Below, one piece after another: positions 1 to 15,164 of a DNA stretch of 64,000 nucleotides; the first letter of the stretch is position 1; every line of letters starts with the position of its first letter. The notes under the pieces were generated by a model. It was not told the origin of the DNA. It did not search any database and was given only the letters and a program-made list of their open reading frames with translations. The stretch is taken from the NCBI RefSeq assembly GCF_036417845.1, contig NC_090020.1:36750425-36814424 (forward strand). The letters run 5' to 3'. Both the position numbers and the translations under genes were made by a program. This DNA comes from Apteryx mantelli (taxonomy: Eukaryota > Chordata > Aves > Apterygiformes > Apterygidae).

Positions 1-1499
1 GTGTTATTGCCAGGCTGCACTACCATGGAGCAGGAGACATGCACATCTACAATCACTTAACTTCCCCACCCAAATTACAACCCCCACAATCCTCCCTGTC
101 CTTTCACAGATTCTTCCCCCAGGTCCACTCCCCTGCCTGCCCCCCATGCTTTTGCACACAGGGACCCACTCATGATGTCCGAGTGATGTCCCATGTACCC
201 CCTCACCACCTTGTCCCATCTACTTTGGACATCACAAGCGGATCTGGCACAGAGCCTGACGAGATCAGACACCTGCACCACATCAGAGCACTGGGCTGGA
301 GTGCCTGCAGCTAAATGACCCGGGGCAGCATGCTCCAGGTCCTGATGGTCACGTACCTCCAGAAATGGGGAGGAGACAGGCCTCGCCAGGCACCACCTCC
401 TGCCTTGTCTGCAGGCTGTCATGGACACTACTAATGCCACCATGGGCTCTATTTGCTTTTTCCAGAGTCAGTTCCTGTCTTCCTAGAAAGATCAGACTGC
501 CTGAGGCAGAGCAGGGGACTAGCAAGACGCAAGAGAAAGCTGCTGACACCTCCCACAATCTCCTCAAAACCACCTTGCCCTCTCCTGGCTATCCAACCAT
601 ATATTTGTTGCCTGGAACGACTGTTCTGTCACCAGTGCAAACCCCAACTTTTCTACCCAAGGCAGAAAAAAAATCCCAACAACTTTGCATGCCCTCGTGA
701 GGAGCACTGTGCCGGGACCCAACCCCAATCCCTCTCTCCCCATGTCCCAGCTCACAGCCTTGTCCCATCCACTTACCTCCCCATCGGCAGGTCCCAAAGC
801 TTGAAGGGGAAAGTTTGGTCCCAACGCTGGCTGGGTCCTTGTGGCAGACATCATCAGGGGAGCATCCTAGGGGATCACAGATCACTGAGTCACCACCAAC
901 CCACACGATTTAGGGCAACCACTAACCAATACCAGTTGGTATTGGTTTGTGCTTACCTGAGCCGCAGACAGGTGTTTGCAAGCTACTGATCCCTGGGTCA
1001 GGTCGCAGCAGTCCAGAGAAGTACATCCCCACCAACGGATGGGAGAAAAACTCTCTGCAGTAGTTTGCAGATCACCAAGACTGGCCTAGAAAACTGAATA
1101 CTTCTCCTCCACTGCCCCTTAGAGAGGGAAGCCATCTCTTTGTGGGGACAGGAAACCCAAGGTAAAAGTCTGGGTATTTTTTCTAACTGTTGTGATTTAT
1201 GGGCTTGAATTTACAAGGCTTGAGGAGGCTAATTAGGAGTTTCCCAAACTGCATTAAGCACCAAAAGTCTTAATGTATCTTGACTGTTGGAAGTGGGATA
1301 AACTTTAGACCGAGCTGTGCAGAAGCTCCCACTGGCTGCCACTTGTTCACTTACTGTATCTCTTCTCTGAATTTGTGGTGTAACTGGACCACCTAGTCTC
1401 CATTTTTCAGTAAGTTAGAAAAGAAAGCAAAAAGAAGTTGACAAATGGAATACATGAACATGAGAACATGAGAAACCTAGAAGAAACAAAATACAGACT
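1..1499. other. Flank beyond the 3' end of ROR2, no gene recognised
   Basis: Non-coding sequence, C-rich and T-rich on the plus strand in the first kilobase. A phrase with the core ttgtcccatc recurs around 209 and 763, hinting at an old local duplication. A perfect 10-bp inverted repeat lies at 924-947. Open frames here have no recognisable domain or family pattern. Confidence 0.5.
924..947. repeat. Perfect short inverted repeat
   Basis: Arms aaccaatacc and ggtattggtt (10 bp, perfect) flank the 4-base loop agtt. The arms contain CCAAT on one strand in each half. It is a clear hairpin-capable sequence, but short enough to occur by chance in 64 kb of sequence. Confidence 0.75.
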
Positions 1500-3447
1500 T
1501 AAAGTAAATGAACTTCACATTTATTATTTATTCCTTATTTATTAATAGCACCCAAAGCTACATTATATTAACACAAGCAATAAAGCTTTCATGTTTTTTC
1601 CTACCAGTGCATTTCCAAATCCAAGTGAAGTGCTGGAAGCAAGTAATGCTGCCATGCCTTCGACACAGGCTGTAGGTCACAATGATGCATGACTTGTAAG
1701 TGAATCCCAATGTAATAAAAAATAAGTTGCAGTTTCGGTATGAAACCTGCAACCATAAGGAACGGTGGCCATTTCTATTTCCACAAAGTACCATGACAAA
1801 ACAACAGCTGTAGCAACTATAAAGGTAACATACTTAATGATACTTTTTGCATCGATATTGAATACTCCATGTGTTGGACTTACAACTTATAGCTATAGTG
1901 TGTGTTGGCTACAACAATGCTACAATGAGAGCGTGTATTGTTTGTACTACAGAAAGAGTCATGAAATGTATGGACCAGTCTGCATGTTTTACAAAATGAA
2001 TCAGCCATACAATAAGATTTCACCACATGTGAATATTGTAAATGGTTAAATTATAAAGTCATTTGTTCAAAAATCCAAGTATTTCAATGAAAAAAGTATA
2101 TAAAATGTAATAAAACATAAATTACATTTAAAGGTCTGTACATGATTCATCTTGCAAATAGAAGCACAAAACCAGCATTCTGTACAATATTGCTTATTTT
2201 GGTCTTCTAAAATTCAAAGATCCATTTTTCACGAAAGAGGCAGGAAACAAGCATGGCTTCACATGCAGTCCTCCACTAATTGCAGTAAATCAAGTGAGTT
2301 TATAACCCTGCACAAAACCAAAACTTTTACAATATAGGAACATGTATCTGGAGCCCTTTTCTATACTTAACAACCAACATGCAATTAAAGTTGGATCGTT
2401 AAGTTAGTGCACACCTACCATATCTCTTCTTTTGGTTAACAGTGTATTAAGGCTGCTTGCTGCAAAAAATACACAGCAGAGAAGGAGTACTTTCATCCAC
2501 AAATGCAGTCAGCCATGCTCATTTGGAAGCTTCTGTCACAGTCATTCATCGGGAATGATGAAAGAAAGACATCCTCTCTCCTCTCATGTTATCCCACAGG
2601 ATGTTGTGGATGCTCTAAGTTTATGTGGATTCAAAATCATTTGGATAGATTCATGGAAGAAAATTCCATCAAAGGTTATTATAGAAAAAAAGATTCCACC
2701 TCTGGCTTGGGAAGTCCCTAAGCCGCAAATCACTGGAGGCTGGGAAAATGCTCTGGGGAAATACCACTATATGTTTGCCCTGTCCTTGTACTCTTCCCTA
2801 GGCAGCCACTATTGGCTGCCTTTGGAGACAGGCTACCGGGCTAGACAGACCCACGGTCTGACTCAACACAGCAATTCTGATGTTCAGTTTCCCTACTTTT
2901 CTGACTATTGTAATACAAACACGGATCAGTATTCTCAATTTGTTATTTTTTCAGACCCAGAAAGCAAACAATCTTGTGTCCATTACATCAAAGAGATAAA
3001 TACTATATACTAAGCTGTCCATCACATCCAGGGCACTTCTTTATGCTCAGAGCAATTCTGTAACTGTAGTTTGATTCCTTCTCGTGTGATTGGTTTAAGC
3101 ATAATTCACTAACATTACACTCACATATCATGATATACATGATGTGCAATGCTACTCTGCAATATGTTGCACAGCAACAGTACATTATTGAAAAGCAGCT
3201 TCTCTCAAGAACTGTAGGACAGTAAAAAAAAGACTAAACCCAGCAATTCCATACCATCATATTTGCAAAATCTGATGGTGACAACGGTCAATAAACCTGG
3301 TACATCATTATTGCTGCACTTGATATGGGTGTAGGGTTTTTTGGTTTCGTTTCATTTAGTCAGATCAAAATCACTGATCTTAAGTCTAAGGATCTAGTCT
3401 CCACGCACTGAAGCGATGTGAAACTCTTAGTAAGAAGGCCAAATTCT
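1500..3447 (-). other. ROR2: Inferred 3' UTR of ROR2
   Basis: About 1.95 kb of AT-rich sequence follows the stop codon on the minus strand. I see no minus-strand AATAAA between the stop and the cluster at 1520-1543, which makes that cluster the first plausible end. No splice site or conserved coding signal is evident. The exact cleavage site and any shorter or longer forms cannot be read from sequence alone. Confidence 0.6.
1520..1543 (-). terminator. ROR2: Cluster of three AATAAA polyadenylation signals
   Basis: The minus strand carries three overlapping-range AATAAA hexamers, at 1538-1543, 1527-1532 and 1520-1525. The next 60-80 bases in the direction of transcription are T- and GT-rich, as expected for a downstream element. 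Together they mark the likely end of the ROR2 transcript near 1500. Confidence 0.6.
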
Positions 3448-4890
3448 TTAGGCTTCTGATTGAATTTCTGCTTCGTCCATCTGAAGTGTGTCATTATCGC
3501 CCAGTAATTCTGTTTCTGGCACTGAACCCTCCTCTTCCTCCTCCTCCTGGACGGGATTCTGGGCAATATCTTCCGTCCCGTTGTGCGTGTCGTCCGTGCC
3601 CTCCGAGAGTAGAGCCGCCCTGTCGGCCACCGAGGCGTTGGAGGGCGCTGTTGTTACATAGCCCGTGCTGGTGGATCCGCTCCCACTGTGGTGGGAGCCC
3701 GGTTTCGGAACGATCTGGGGAGGCATCTGCTGGGGAGCCATTTGCATTGGAATTTGGACAGGGTAAAAATTTGGCAAGTAAGCACCATAGGCAGGCATTG
3801 GCTGATAACCATTGACTGGAATGTAGAGCTGAGGAGGTGGGACCATCGGCCTCATCTGCCCTTTCATTTGTATGAACTGCGGTTGAGGGAAAACTTGAGT
3901 TTTCTGCTTTGGTCCAACATATCTAGCATTGCTGACGTTACTAACGGGGCTTGTGCTGAGAGAGCTTGTTTGTGTGGTGTTGCTCGCCCCAGAGGTTTGT
4001 GCTGAGCTGTTGTAATTAGAAAGGTTTCCCCATGTTCTTAGTCTGTTGTGTATATCTTTAAATCTTGGTCTTCTGTTGGGAAATTCATTCCAACACTCCA
4101 ACATCAAAGTGTATATCCACGTGGGACATTCGTCAGGACATGGCAAAACCTGTCGATTCCTGATCATCTCAATGACATCCTGGTTAGAATAACCACAGTA
4201 AGGTTGTAGGCCATAGCTGAAAACTTCCCACAACACAACTCCGTATGACCAGATATCCGAATCAATAGAAAACTTGCCATACATAATAGCCTCAGGGGAC
4301 ATCCATCGGATAGGAAGAAGGGAATTTCCCATCAGTTTATAGTAATCAGCAGCGTAAACTTCCCTGAAAAGGCCTAAATCAGATATTTTCACATTAAGTT
4401 TATCAAACACCAATATATTTCTAGTGGCTAAGTCTTTGTGGACAACATGGTGGCTTGAAAGGTATTCCATTCCTGCAGCTATCTGAGTCACAATGTGGAA
4501 AAAATCTGCTGGTTCCAGAGTGGATTTGACTGTCTTGTCATCATCCGTGCTGCCGACATCCGAATGGGGAGATCTCATCACCAAGAACTCATGGAGGTCA
4601 CTGTGGGAACAATAGCTAAAAATCATGCTAATGGGTTGTTCCTTCGTCACTATTCCCAGCAAACAAACAATGTTTGGGTGCTGTAATCGTGATCTCATCA
4701 TTGCCTCATGTTTGAATTCTTCACGAAGAGCCAGTTCTGCTTTGTCTTTAAGTGTCTTGATAGCAACAGCCTGTGTCTGCTCACCTGGTGCCGTACCAAA
4801 AAGATGCCCCTTGTAGACTTTGCCAAACCTCTCTTCTCCTAGTTCCTCCATAAACCGCACAGTAGACAGATTGATTTCTTTAAGTTTAGC
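3448..4890 (-). CDS. ROR2: ROR2 exon 9: intracellular kinase-like domain and C-terminal tail
   Basis: The last coding exon is 1,443 nt, encoding 480 residues plus a TAA stop at 3448-3450. It begins at phase 0 after a ctttcatttcag acceptor, with the residues [11 protein letters not shown]. The kinase-like domain covers about residues 10-290: glycine loop GEERFGKV (one loop glycine is Glu), ATP-binding Lys in VAIK (codon 4756-4758), catalytic loop HKD in place of HRD (4432-4440), DLG in place of DFG (4372-4380), and activation-loop tyrosines YAADYY. The APE-region reads WMSPE. The tail contains a Ser/Thr-rich part ([20 protein letters not shown]), a Pro-rich part with many PP and PQ pairs, a second Ser/Thr-rich part and an acidic run of six Glu. 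HKD, DLG and the loop change are known ROR2 traits, and the family is regarded as weakly active or pseudokinase-like. Confidence 0.98.
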   Translation of the reverse strand, partial: AKLKEINLSTVRFMEELGEERFGKVYKGHLFGTAPGEQTQAVAIKTLKDKAELALREEFKHEAMMRSRLQHPNIVCLLGIVTKEQPISMIFSYCSHSDLHEFLVMRSPHSDVGSTDDDKTVKSTLEPADFFHIVTQIAAGMEYLSSHHVVHKDLATRNILVFDKLNVKISDLGLFREVYAADYYKLMGNSLLPIRWMSPEAIMYGKFSIDSDIWSYGVVLWEVFSYGLQPYCGYSNQDVIEMIRNRQVLPCPDECPTWIYTLMLECWNEFPNRRPRFKDIHNRLRTWGNLSNYNSSAQTSGASNTTQTSSLSTSPVSNVSNARYVGPKQKTQVFPQPQFIQMKGQMRPMVPPPQLYIPVNGYQPMPAYGAYLPNFYPVQIPMQMAPQQMPPQIVPKPGSHHSGSGSTSTGYVTTAPSNASVADRAALLSEGTDDTHNGTEDIAQNPVQEEEEEEGSVPETELLGDNDTLQMDEAEIQSEA

Positions 4891-6562
4891 CTGAAATGAA
4901 AGAAATTAAAAAAAAAAGGTAAAAAACCACAGTGTTTTCTAAACAGCAGAATCTTCTATTAAAGAAAAGCTTTCAGTGGTTAGATACTGGAAGGAAGATA
5001 AATTGGATCAAAATGACTTTCTAGCTTTTTGTATACTCACAACAGTATATTGATTTTACAGTTAACCTTGGAACGAGTTACACCATTATCAGACATGTAA
5101 ATTGAATTATGCTGCAAGATGATGAGTATAATTATTTTTACAAAGCAGCTACGATATGTCCTGCAAACTAAAAGAACAACCAATCCACAGCAAATCTGGC
5201 AAATAACGACACCTCTTAGCAGCAACTGCCTTTGCCCTACAGATCTGCCCAGAGACGCACTGCCCATTGGAGAGCCGTCAGAAAAGCTGTAGATGCAGGC
5301 CCAGGAGACAGCTGCCCTGGGTGGGGGGGAACTGAAACATCCCCCCCTGCAGAAGGATGCGGTTCCTCAGTGCCAGATATGCCCTTTCTCCTCCGTTGCG
5401 CTGCTGGCGCAGCCCCTGCCCATGGATAGCAACACTAAATGCCACTGCTGAGAAACCCTGAACCAGCTCTGACCGAGGCGGGGAGGAAGAGGAGCTGAAG
5501 AGGGAAGGAGCTGCTCTCTGCTACGGGAAGGAAAAGGGGGCAAAGTCGAGACTAATAAATCCCCAGAGAGTCCTCGCTCCTGCGGCCTGGCAGGGGAAGC
5601 AAGGGAGTCTGCGCGGGTGGATTTGATGGGTCCAGCCTGAGCAGCCACGGGACCGAGGAGCCCCCAGCTGAGCCACCACTTTATAGAAAGGGCACTGCAG
5701 CAGGAAGGAGCAGGGCAGGCTGGAAGGAGGCTCTAACAGGTGATTTGGGAACACAGTGGGATTTTAGTAGCCAACAGGCTGTGAACTGGACCAAACAGTC
5801 TCCAGCACAGCCCAGACTTGGCCATTAAACCCCCCCCTTAGAGCATCAAATCAATGCAATTTGTTACAATTGGTAATATCCATTCATTCTGCAGTTTCCT
5901 GAACAGATGTTGCCAATTGTTCCAAATTGAGCATTGTTTTTGTGAACCAGTGTCTAGTAAAAGCTACGATTAAAAATTCAGCAGTAGATCCGAACAGGAT
6001 TTTAACATGGAGATCTTTTAGTTAACCCAGAAAAGTATTTTCAGGAGCTGAGAGTACAGACAGAAGTTCAAAGCCATTTTTGTTTCACTGTCCTTTGGGA
6101 TATACATGCTCAGAAACATGTTGAACTTAGACTAAACTTCCAGCTTGGTGGTGGCTCGGATAACCAGAAGACTAAGCAGACAGATTAGAAAAGAAATACC
6201 ATCATGTTTTCTGCCTGAAACAAGTAAATCAGCAGTGGCATTTCCAGGAGCAAAAACAAGCTGCAAACTGAAGACTGAATCAGAAACAACATTTCTAGTC
6301 ACTGAGACAAGAGGCAAAATGGGGATTGGCAGGTGAGTGCAAATGCCATAAAAATATTTTGTACTGAAAGCTGTTGCTGGAGGCCACGATTTCTAGAAAC
6401 AACTAGCACCTGCAAGACCTGGTTTTCACTGAAGTAGTGGCTAGCACTTGATGAAAAGTAGGTCCCTGACAACATAACTCAATTTCAACACCAAAAACAT
6501 GAGACACAGAAAGTCACGACACTTTGGAAAACTGGGGCCTAAGCAAATTCTGCCAGAAATAC
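4891..6562 (-). other. ROR2: ROR2 intron 8
   Basis: 1.67-kb phase-0 intron. It is AT-rich at both ends, with a GC-richer middle around 5220-5700 containing short G and C runs. No repeat or other gene was recognised. Confidence 0.9.
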
Positions 6563-6765
6563 CTGTTTGTGCTGATTGATGAGTGGCATCTCCATGTCCT
6601 GGCTAGGAGATGCCATCAGCTGGCGACGCTGCGGTGTAGCAGCAGATGCCTTTTGCTTGTTCCTGCACATACAGACCAAGAAGAAAAGGCAGGCGATAAC
6701 CAAAGGGATAGCTATGCTGGGAACCAGGATGTAGAGGATTCCCATTTTGCTGTTGTCACGTGGGC
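6563..6765 (-). CDS. ROR2: ROR2 exon 8: juxtamembrane and transmembrane segment
   Basis: This 203-nt exon starts in phase 1: the split codon A|GC gives Ser, followed by PRDNSK. It ends in phase 0 at HKQ, with donor GTATTT. It encodes one strongly hydrophobic helix of about 24 residues, from GILYILVPS to ACLFFLVCM, followed by the basic stop-transfer CRNKQK. A cytoplasmic juxtamembrane stretch follows ([20 protein letters not shown]). The acceptor is ctgtgccctacag. The sequence is almost identical to mammalian ROR2 here, which fixes the paralogue. Reading on past 6563 only translates intron. Confidence 0.97.
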
Positions 6766-8378
6766 CTGTAGGGCACAGAAATAGTTAATGGTTACAATCA
6801 GCATTTTTAATGCGTTAAACAGTAAAGAAAAACAAAAAGCACTAGAGTCTGTTGATTGACAACAAATTTTAAACAAAAAGTAAGCCCCTGTAACCTGAAA
6901 ACAGAAGTCATGCTTTTTTCCCCACACAGTAATTTTCCTTTAAATGTTTCAGAGAAATCTGACCCAACACAGCAGCAAGCAGTGTGAAGATAAGACAGGA
7001 CTCCCAAGTTTAACACAGTCTGCTTTGACTGTACTAGTGCATGGTTTATCTTACATTATTTTTGAGGTTTCCTGCTGTAGAAAGAGCAGAACATGGACTT
7101 CAGAATCATTGTGTTAACTTGTTCAGTGGATATAAAGTAAGTGAATAGTCTTCCTTATAGTATATAAAGTCTCAATATCATAAACTGCAGCACAACATGG
7201 CAATTTGGCCTTCTCACCCAGCTTCAGCCATTTCATCAGCACTTTGCCCTCTGATTTACCTCCACTGACATTACTTCTGCGCAGAATAAAAGAAATCTCA
7301 CCTCTCACTGGCAGGGACATTGTGTACTTAATAGAATTAAAGTGCTCTTGTAAACACAAGTTACAGTACAACAAAGATGAAAAGGCCATCGATACATTTA
7401 ATAGGACTGTTTGGGAACCTTTGTAAAATGCTTTTTTCTTGGTGTTTAGAGGCTACAGGACAGCACAATGACATCCAAAAGTTTTATTGGAACTGTCTGG
7501 GTTGTCTTCTGCAATCCATGGTTTTGCTATTTGTGACTGCTGCTTTTACCACAACCACTTCCCAGCGTAATCTTCACACTAGGTTACATGCAATGTAGAA
7601 ATTTATTTTACATGTCAAATGCTATTACTGTAAAAAAGTGAAGTAACTCAGAAATTTCATATCAGTTCTGGGTGCTCTTAGATAGTCAGGAAATCTGCAA
7701 TGAAACCACGTGCATGGCTTCCACAGTACATTTGTTGCTGCAGGAAACATGCTTTTCTTCCTAATAAGCACAGTATTAAGTTGCTTTGTGGTCTTTGAAG
7801 ACTGTTACGACCGTAACAGCTCTAGAATGCACCAGTACGGAAAGTAAACGGGACTGCATCAACATGCTGTGAGAGGCTGCTGCTTATTTTTGCTAACAGT
7901 AGCGCAATACTGATCCAGAAGCAGATAGCATGGGGCATTTCTGATAAAAATCATCTCTTTCATGACATCTCTGCTTCTGTGCTTTGGGTTTCTTACAACC
8001 AAGCACAGTGCTGTATCACCCTCTACAGGATCTGAAAGTCTTTGCTGCCTGCAAGACGCTGTACAGAGTAAAAGTGATAAGTACATTAAGGCATGACATT
8101 TAACAAGTCTGAAACCAAACCACAACAGTATTATGAATTATCATCTCCGCTTAAGCCTTCAATACGTAATAAAAAAGTAGCACAGTATTTCAGTTACTAG
8201 CTCTGCTCTCAAGCCAACACTGAATAAATGCAACGCAAAACAAGGGTGCCACACTAAAGCAAGTGAAACATTTGAAAGCACAACTTGCTAAGTGAAGCAT
8301 ACTTGTGACAACATGAAACATTTAAAACCACAAAGGATTTAGGCCAGTCGTAGGGGAAAAAAGAAAGAGAATACATAC
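6766..8378 (-). other. ROR2: ROR2 intron 7
   Basis: 1.61-kb phase-1 intron between the kringle and membrane exons. No recognisable repeat, RNA gene or coding segment. Confidence 0.9.
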
Positions 8379-8624
8379 TACAAGAAGGTACGTCACACAG
8401 TTCCATGCGTACGTTTTTATTCTTTGTAAAACACCAGGGCCCGTCCATCTGGCCGCCGGGATTTCGGCAATACGCGTGCCCACCGCCCAGCTCTGGAAAC
8501 TGTGCACTGGTCAGATCGTGGTTGTGGGGATTCTGCGAGTCCCAGAGCTGACAAGTGTGGCCGGATTTGGTGATACTGACCGTCCCTCTATAATCCGCTC
8601 CAGAGCCATTGTAGCACTGGTGAT
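8379..8624 (-). CDS. ROR2: ROR2 exon 7: kringle domain
   Basis: This 246-nt exon is phase 1 at both ends. The first split codon T|AT gives Tyr, then [13 protein letters not shown]. It encodes the extracellular kringle with six cysteines in the usual order (HQC, HTC, YCRN, WCFT, LCDV, PSC) and the kringle hallmarks [18 protein letters not shown] and GPWCF. It ends with CDVPSC plus the A of a split Ser codon, at donor GTATGT. The acceptor is ctgcattacag. The exon as a whole makes one complete kringle, as in other vertebrate ROR genes. Confidence 0.97.
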
Positions 8625-10576
8625 CTGTAATGCAGGATTTGACAAAACGTTACAAATCACAAAACAATCAGGAGCCAGCAAAACCAAAACAGCTGAAGTG
8701 CGTGCATCACGTGTGCATAAAATGAAGTACGTTAGGATTTAAGTACTTAAATGGAGGCATTTCAAGATTTAAAGAAAAGTTGTGCTTTTTGAAATTTCAG
8801 CTCTGTGGCCACCTCTCCTCTTTGACATGGATATTTTTGAATTCTGCTCTTGAATGTCTCCATCCTATGGCTACACACTTGCTCTGAATGCAAGTTGGTA
8901 CTAAGCAGCATGTAGACTGGACCTCTAGACACAGGACAAGATAAATTCAACTAAACTAGAGATGTGAGGTTCACCTCAGCAGAACTCTCCTGATGCCAAG
9001 AGTGTAAACTTCCTATCACTTTTTGTTTCTTCTAATCTTCCTATTTTCTCACACTGCTCACTTCCTAGAGAAATTAGCATTGCGTTTTGTAATGCTTCTT
9101 GCTGATTTTTCCTTCATTCCTCTTTTTGGGAAAAAAGAAAAAAAGAAAAAAGAATTCAGGCTTTTCTTTTCTTTTCTTTTCTTTTCTTTTCTTTTCTTTT
9201 CTTTTCTTTTCTTTTCTTTTCTTTTCTTTTCTTTATATACACCATTCTTTTGTGTCTGCTGAACTCTGGTTTTATCTTTATTCTGTCTCAGTTTTGCTGC
9301 TATCCTCTCTTCACATCCTTTTGCAGGCCTGCCTGCCACACACAGCACTTGAACCGAGTCATGCATTTCCCCGCACGTTTGCAACGTTACAGTCTCTGCT
9401 TTGCTGAGTCTCCCTGCCCAGCCCTCAGGAATCCAACCCTCTCAAAACTTCCGCTTTCCATTTCCTAAAAAAATCATGAATACTTAACCAGGGCTGTTCG
9501 CTAGAGGGAGTAACCACTGGCTCTGAGCACCAAAGACAACCACACTTTCAAATCCGCTTGCCAGTTTTCGGATTGGTTGTTTTTATTCTCATTCCTTTGG
9601 GTTGCTACCTCTTCCCTGGCTGATCTGGCTCTGTCATCACTTTCTCAGTTATTTCTGCTTCTCAGTTCCAATGGATTAATGCCCTACTGGCACACAACTA
9701 GTTTTCCATGCCCCCTGTTTAACCATGACCCCTGCTACTAACGGTGGGTTCAGAAAACGGATATTCAGAATAAGATGAACACACTGAGTCTTAAACATCT
9801 TTTTTTGTCATGCAGCATCCCCGTGGAACCGCATTTGGCGGTGATGATCAATTCTTGGGAAACGGAGTAGGCAGAAAAAGTGTCCGTGCTAACAACTGAC
9901 AACCTTTCTCTTCCTGGGTGCAAATATAAATCCACAGAAACAAGATGAATGTTTTCACCCATCCAGTGTATCAAAGGACAAGTACATTCCAAGCATGATT
10001 TACAGGATTAGTATTCTTGTGGATTTCTATGTAGAAAGAATGAGCATCAAATATCCTAAAATGTGTAATTACTTAATAACCATTCCCAGTGAAGTTTCTG
10101 CAGCTTATTTAAGGTATATTGATATTTAAACAGAACTCACACATAGTTGTGTAGGGTGACTTGTCCAGAAAGGTAAGGACTAAAGAAGGTGGATAAATGA
10201 ACTGTGTTTTCACTGTCAAGGACCTCAAGCCAGAGGTCAGGGAGAGGTGTGTGGGTAGGGAAGCCTGCAACGCACTGATTTCCCTAGCAAATCTGTGCCA
10301 AAACTGGTGTGTGAACACAGAATTTTATTGCCTAAAGTCATCAATATAACACTTTTCAGTGCTAAACAACAACTTTTTAGCTTCCTCACCACCCTAACCT
10401 TGCAACGATGCAAGTTTATGGTCAGTATTAACACCATAAAAAGTAATAATGTCCAGTACAGCAGTATTTTCTGTGCAAAAAGAACCTCTGATAATATATT
10501 ATCTCTCAGTCCCAACCTGACCAGTGCTGAAGGCCCAGACTCCACTTTCTCCTCATGATGAAGCATCAAAACTTAC
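8625..10576 (-). other. ROR2: ROR2 intron 6
   Basis: 1.95-kb phase-1 intron between the CRD and kringle exons. It contains the CTTTT microsatellite at 9161-9234 and nothing else that I recognise. Confidence 0.9.
9161..9234 (+). repeat. (CTTTT)n microsatellite, about 15 units
   Basis: An uninterrupted pentanucleotide tract of 74 bases, breaking down at ctttatatac. An A-rich tract just upstream (9130-9152) is roughly complementary to it, so a fold-back is possible. Perfect units suggest that it is length-variable. Confidence 0.97.
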
Positions 10577-10891
10577 ATTGGTTGAGTTTCTCCATGGGGA
10601 TCCCAATCCTTATGCAGTTGGCAGCCTCTAGGGTGTCAGGTCGTGGGAGTTCCTCACACTTAGGCAACTGTAGCTGCATCAAAATGAGGGGGTTTGACCT
10701 GGCGATGTTATACTCCTGCCGGCAGAGATCATTCTCTAGGACTTCACATTCATCCCTGCATAGCTCCCGTGGCTTAGGGGTCCGGGAGCGCTCATCACAC
10801 AGGGGAAACACAAAGTGGCAGAAAGATGGTATGGCAAACTGTGAGCAATGATCTGACAAATGCGTGGAAGTGCCAATCATGGTAAATGCAG
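10577..10891 (-). CDS. ROR2: ROR2 exon 6: main part of the Frizzled-like cysteine-rich domain
   Basis: This 315-nt exon is phase 1 at both ends. The split codon G|CT gives Ala, leading into [18 protein letters not shown]. It encodes eight of the ten Frizzled-CRD cysteines: DHC, SFC, PLC, ELC, DEC, DLC, PKC and ANC. The domain is the Wnt-binding module of ROR2. The exon ends at MEKLNQ plus the first base of a Tyr codon, with a strong donor GTAAGT. The acceptor is tttctttccag. One visible difference from human ROR2 is SDHCSQF in place of SDQCSQF. Confidence 0.98.

Positions 10892-15164
<4,273 letters not shown>

Noticed and set aside
453..989. 178-codon plus-strand open frame downstream of ROR2
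   Set aside because: Overlaps another open frame in a different phase, is rich in Pro, Ser and Gln as expected from C-rich non-coding DNA, and shows no family resemblance or splice context.
2432..3013. 193-codon plus-strand open frame within the ROR2 3' UTR
   Set aside because: It is antisense to the UTR, has no recognisable domain or family pattern, and is long enough to arise by chance in 64 kb read in six frames.
3486..4005. Plus-strand open frames antisense to exon 9
   Set aside because: Shadows of the real coding exon.
9023..9407. Open frames rich in Phe-Leu-Ser or Lys repeats
   Set aside because: Direct translations of the CTTTT microsatellite.
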